Of a stretch of DNA of 64,000 nucleotides, positions 60,960 through 64,000 are shown in pieces (within the stretch, counting starts at the first letter, position 1; each line of letters starts with the position of its first letter). Under the pieces are notes generated by a model, which worked only from the letters and a program-made list of their open reading frames with translations, was not told the origin of the DNA and ran no database searches. The position numbers were made by a program, and so were the translations under genes. Source of the stretch: Lachnospiraceae bacterium (lineage in GTDB: Bacteria > Bacillota > Clostridia > Lachnospirales > Lachnospiraceae); NCBI GenBank assembly GCA_011959285.1, contig BLLW01000006.1, positions 1 through 64,000 on the forward strand, in the 5' to 3' direction.

Positions 60960-62396
60960 CTATTTTCCAATTCTCCATTTTGCCGGATCATCTATCAGAT
61001 TTCCGTGAATATCAAACCTTGATCCATGACAGGGGCAGTCCCAGCTGGATTCTTCCGGATTCCAGCTAAGCTCACATCCCATATGGGGGCAGCGGAGCGA
61101 TACCCTGTGTACGGTTCCATCTTTCTCTTTATAACAGCCGTACCTTTTCCAACCCTTCCGCACCACACCTCCCTGCCCGTTTTTAAGGTCTGCCTCCTTT
61201 TGTGTCGTGAACAGATTCCGCAGCCATAATAATCCCGCACTGCTTTCTCCTAAATCCGCCATGAACTTTTTTATCCCTGCAGCAAAATTACATCTCTGGG
61301 GAGAAAATAATTCTGCATAAGGATTTTCTTTCCCCATGACCGCATCTGCTATGACCGATGCCGCAATCATAGATGAGGTCATGCCCCATTTTCTGAACCC
61401 GGTTGCCACATACCAGTAAGGACGAAAACGGGAATATCTTCCGATGAATGGGAGTTCATCGTGGGGCATACAGTCCTGTGCCGACCAGCAGACAGCCTCC
61501 TGTGCCTTGGGAAAATCATTCTTCACTTTCCGCCTGATGGACTCATAACATCCTTCTGGCTTAGACTTGCCGGTGCGGTGGGCGCTGCCCCCTGCCAAAA
61601 GGAAATTATGATAACTTCTATAAGAAAGTCCTTCTGCGTCCGCACTGTAATACATTCCGTCCAGCGTCCCTACCCCCGTATATGCCACCACATAGCTTCT
61701 CTCTTGATGCTGCCGTAGAAAATAAAATCCAGGGACATTTACCATTGGATAATGGGTTGCAAAAATGATATTCTGTGCAGTTATCTTTCCATGGCTGGTG
61801 GTAAGCACATGCCCTCTTACCGATAAAGCCTTTGTGCCCTCATAAATTTCCAGTTCCTTTGCCAATTCCTTTATGAATTTTAACGGATGAAACTGCGCCT
61901 GGTCTTCAAAGCATACCGCACCTTTTACATCAAAAGGCAGGGAAATCTTTTTGCAAAAGTGTGCAGGTATTCCAAGATCTGCGGCAGCTTCTACCTCCTT
62001 TTTGAGCTTTTCCTCATCCTCCACAGAATACAGATAAGCGGGAAGCCTTTCAAAATCACATGCAATCTGATGTTTTTCAATCAGTTTCTCAAATCGGTCA
62101 ATTGCCTCCCTGTTTGCAGCTGCATACAGCCCTGCTTTTTCCCACCCGTATGTTTCAATCAGCTTTTCATACCGCATTCCGTGCTGCCCTGTAATCTTTG
62201 CTGTAGTGTTTTTGGTCTGCCCACTGCCGATCTGGTCTGCCTCTAGTACAATTACCTGCCTGCCCCTTTCTTTTAACAGATATGCGGTCAATATCCCTGC
62301 CATTCCAGCGCCAACGACCGCCACATCCACGTTTAAATCAGAAGGGCACACTGGTCTTTGTGGCATCTGTACGCTTTTGCTCCAAATAGATTCCAT
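60960..62396 (-). CDS. FAD-dependent oxidoreductase with C-terminal Rieske domain
   Basis: The 478-residue protein joins a DAO-type flavoprotein (VDVAVVGAGMAGILTAYLLK near residue 23-42, and LPFIGRYSR, YVATGFRKWGMTSSMIAASV in the C-part) to a Rieske [2Fe-2S] domain (RCPHMGCELSW and WDCPCHGSRFD). This fusion is found across Firmicutes and its substrate is unknown. Cytosolic location is likely as no signal peptide is visible. Confidence 0.9.
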   Translation of the reverse strand: MESIWSKSVQMPQRPVCPSDLNVDVAVVGAGMAGILTAYLLKERGRQVIVLEADQIGSGQTKNTTAKITGQHGMRYEKLIETYGWEKAGLYAAANREAIDRFEKLIEKHQIACDFERLPAYLYSVEDEEKLKKEVEAAADLGIPAHFCKKISLPFDVKGAVCFEDQAQFHPLKFIKELAKELEIYEGTKALSVRGHVLTTSHGKITAQNIIFATHYPMVNVPGFYFLRQHQERSYVVAYTGVGTLDGMYYSADAEGLSYRSYHNFLLAGGSAHRTGKSKPEGCYESIRRKVKNDFPKAQEAVCWSAQDCMPHDELPFIGRYSRFRPYWYVATGFRKWGMTSSMIAASVIADAVMGKENPYAELFSPQRCNFAAGIKKFMADLGESSAGLLWLRNLFTTQKEADLKNGQGGVVRKGWKRYGCYKEKDGTVHRVSLRCPHMGCELSWNPEESSWDCPCHGSRFDIHGNLIDDPAKWRIGK

Positions 62397-62454
62397 TTTC
62401 TATCTCACTTTCTAATAATATCCTTGTAAGATAGTCTTGGCTTTTTTTTACATT

Positions 62455-63849
62455 TTAGTCGCTAAATCTGAAGGCATCCTCATTTTCATCATAATAGATT
62501 AGACAATCCCCTCCCCATAAGGTCTCTTTTTCATCTGAAATGCAAAGCGCCAGCTCGTGAACAAATCCATCCTCTTCCTGCAGACATCTATTATAATACA
62601 GTAAAACAGGCTCGCCTTTCATAAGTCCTATATAAAACTGCTCCGGAGGTTCTACTCCTATCAGTTTTTCATAAGAGTCTCTTATTTCTTCCGAAGCATA
62701 ACAAGCTGGAAGCACCTGGGCTTTTATTAGAAATTCTTCCGCCGCCTTTTCAAGTACCCAGACTGGCTCTCTTTCGGTCCCATAATCACATATGTGATAA
62801 TCACGAAGATTCCTAATCTCTTCTCTTGAAGGCACTGCATCATAAAAGCTCCGAATCTCGCTGTAAACGCTCTCCTTGACATATTCATCTGCCCAGCAAA
62901 GACCGTCGTCCTGCACTCCCTCCTTAACAGGATAAATTGACAACTGTTCGTTTACCCTAAATCCCTGCACATATATCTTCTCCATCATGCTGTTAAGCTG
63001 CTGGCAGTACAGTCTGTTGATCCATCCGTCCTTTTCCATCAAAGCCGCGCCTGTCCCGTTTTCCCAAAAGGATTCATCCTCTGGCTGCGCGTTCAGTTCC
63101 TCCGGCGCCTTCCAGAACCGTGCATCCGCAGCCGCCTTCCAATCTTCCCTGCTCTGCTGCCAGATGCCCGCCAGATGCCTTCCTTCCGCATCCAGATCCT
63201 CATATAGCACCATGGTGAGCTTCCCAAGTTCATTACACCATTCCAGATCGAATGCCTCCTGCCTGGCTCTGATTTCAGCCTCACATCCCTCATACATAGA
63301 TAACGCATATTGCCTGTCAGTATCGTCGGTAAACGTTCCGCGGATATCTTTGATAAAAGCGCAGCGGTAAATCTGCGCGCTGTGCCAGAGCCGTTCCTCT
63401 GCCCCTACCCCCATATACTCCATCAGGTTCTTCTGGGCATCCACCGCCTGACAAACTGCAGCCAGATATTCCTCTGCCATCTCTTGATCTTTTGCATAGC
63501 TGCATCTTGATCCGTAATCCTCCAAATATGCCTCCAGTTGTCCTCTCCATGTATTTTCATACATCTCAAGTACCGCCGCTTTATCCTCCCTGCCGTCTGC
63601 CAAAATCATGGGAAGATAAAGCTCGTCGATGGGATTATCGAATCCCTCCGCCTGTCTGAATGAATCATTTTCCTCCCCTGTTTCCTCCACTTCACACTCT
63701 TTAGCGCTTTCTACTCCTTCCCCGGTTTTCTTTCCAGCAATATATATATAAAGCATCATCATTCCAAAAAATAGAATAAGACAGGAAATGGATATCCATA
63801 ATCTCTTCCCTGTCTTGTTCATTTCTCTGCAATTTTCTTTCCCGCACAT
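62455..63849 (-). CDS. Membrane-anchored extracytoplasmic protein
   Basis: The 464-residue protein has a short cytosolic start, one helix (about 18-38, SISCLILFFGMMMLYIYIAG) and an acidic, Cys/Trp-containing outer part. The region around 100-220 has evenly spaced Cys and helical pattern resembling LprI-like (DUF1311) lysozyme-inhibitor domains, but I cannot assign it firmly. ATG 63849 is chosen because GAGAGGAG lies about ten bases upstream. The gene follows a promoter region with four phased direct repeats, so it is likely tightly regulated. Confidence 0.6.
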   Translation of the reverse strand: MCGKENCREMNKTGKRLWISISCLILFFGMMMLYIYIAGKKTGEGVESAKECEVEETGEENDSFRQAEGFDNPIDELYLPMILADGREDKAAVLEMYENTWRGQLEAYLEDYGSRCSYAKDQEMAEEYLAAVCQAVDAQKNLMEYMGVGAEERLWHSAQIYRCAFIKDIRGTFTDDTDRQYALSMYEGCEAEIRARQEAFDLEWCNELGKLTMVLYEDLDAEGRHLAGIWQQSREDWKAAADARFWKAPEELNAQPEDESFWENGTGAALMEKDGWINRLYCQQLNSMMEKIYVQGFRVNEQLSIYPVKEGVQDDGLCWADEYVKESVYSEIRSFYDAVPSREEIRNLRDYHICDYGTEREPVWVLEKAAEEFLIKAQVLPACYASEEIRDSYEKLIGVEPPEQFYIGLMKGEPVLLYYNRCLQEEDGFVHELALCISDEKETLWGGDCLIYYDENEDAFRFSD

Positions 63850-63898
63850 GCTTTGATGCTCCTCTCTTTCGTCTGATACCTATAGATTACATGCACGG

Positions 63899-63939
63899 TG
63901 CATCAAATTAGCATCATTTTTGCATCATAGTTGCATCAT
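63899..63939 (-). repeat. Four 11-bp phased direct repeats
   Basis: GCATCA occurs at 63900, 63911, 63922 and 63933, exactly 11 bp apart, each in a context like TGCATCATTTT. One helical turn spacing is typical of binding sites for tandem OmpR/PhoB-type regulators. The repeats lie about 50-90 bp upstream of the 63849 start; ATGCAC-C-GTGCAT adds an inverted repeat at 63891-63903. Confidence 0.75.
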
Positions 63940-63999
63940 TTTTTTATTTTCATTCTGCTGCTTCAAAAATTGCTCTCGTGCTCTTTCATTCAAAACCGC
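63925..63999 (-). CDS. Possible C-terminus of an upstream gene
   Basis: A minus-strand frame entering from the window edge encodes about 24 residues ending KQQNENKKMMQL with stop TGA at 63925-63927. The codon pattern looks plausible for a coding tail, but it is too short to identify. If real, its stop lies inside the phased repeats. Confidence 0.3.
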   Translation of the reverse strand, partial: AVLNERAREQFLKQQNENKKMMQL

Positions 64000-64000
64000 C

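Noticed and set aside
63899-63939. CRISPR or microsatellite
   Set aside because: The repeated unit is only 6-7 bp with strict 11-bp phasing, which fits a regulator site better.

Overview
The window looks like chromosome from a spore-forming, anaerobic Firmicute of the family Lachnospiraceae. The evidence is the moderate GC content, strong AGGAGG-type ribosome binding sites with frequent TTG/GTG starts, and the gene set: YtaF sporulation membrane protein, LytTR/DUF3021 pair, PadR/DUF2812 pair, BlaI/M56 pair, DUF3791/DUF3990 module, nickel-pincer (Lar) genes and acyl-CoA reductase LuxC. Most genes run on the minus strand. I saw no rRNA, tRNA, CRISPR array or intact insertion sequence.

Layout: 1-9.4 kb holds housekeeping genes (argS cut by the window edge, purA, queH, a CofE-like protein) with a DUF4143 ATPase, an XRE/radical-SAM pair and a PadR/DUF2812 pair. 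9.4-17 kb is regulatory and accessory: TetR with two alpha/beta hydrolases (one lacking its lid), BlaI with a broken M56 sensor peptidase, an ECF sigma factor with a putative anti-sigma protein, and a LytTR/DUF3021/CPBP-like operon. 16.8-20.8 kb is a two-component system with an ABC exporter. 21.0-21.6 kb holds the remains of a type III (RNA-protein) toxin-antitoxin locus. 21.6-25.2 kb is a four-gene ABC exporter, and 25.3-26.9 kb a LytTR regulator with a GHKL kinase. 26.9-31.2 kb carries LuxE and LuxC without luciferase, a winged-helix/nuclease-like protein and a DUF3791/DUF3990 ADP-ribosyltransferase-like module. 31.2-34.1 kb has a frameshifted XRE-methyltransferase and a soluble CZB chemoreceptor.

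34.2-43.9 kb is a nickel block: larB-larC-larE, a 46-codon ORF, hypB, a 928-residue Fe-S/FAD oxidoreductase, hypA and two DUF-family proteins. HypA/HypB occur with no hydrogenase or urease, so they probably serve the Lar cofactor or another nickel enzyme. 44-48.5 kb is metabolic (ilvE, folA, thyA, a beta-CASP nuclease). 48.5-58.2 kb covers ion transport and signalling: YtaF, a P-type cation ATPase, a Cys-repeat surface protein, a large membrane protein, a soluble MCP paired with a FIST sensor, and mntP behind a yybP-ykoY manganese riboswitch. 58.2-64 kb is envelope and redox: a polysaccharide deacetylase lipoprotein, a 46-residue membrane peptide, a FAD/Rieske oxidoreductase and a membrane-anchored protein preceded by four 11-bp phased direct repeats.

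The most notable observations are the decayed type III toxin-antitoxin locus, whose two 51-nt antitoxin repeats keep base pairing through compensatory changes, and the Hyp+Lar nickel operon with an unknown small protein. The window also holds several gene lesions: the M56 peptidase, the TenpN-like toxin, the XRE-methyltransferase and a lidless hydrolase.
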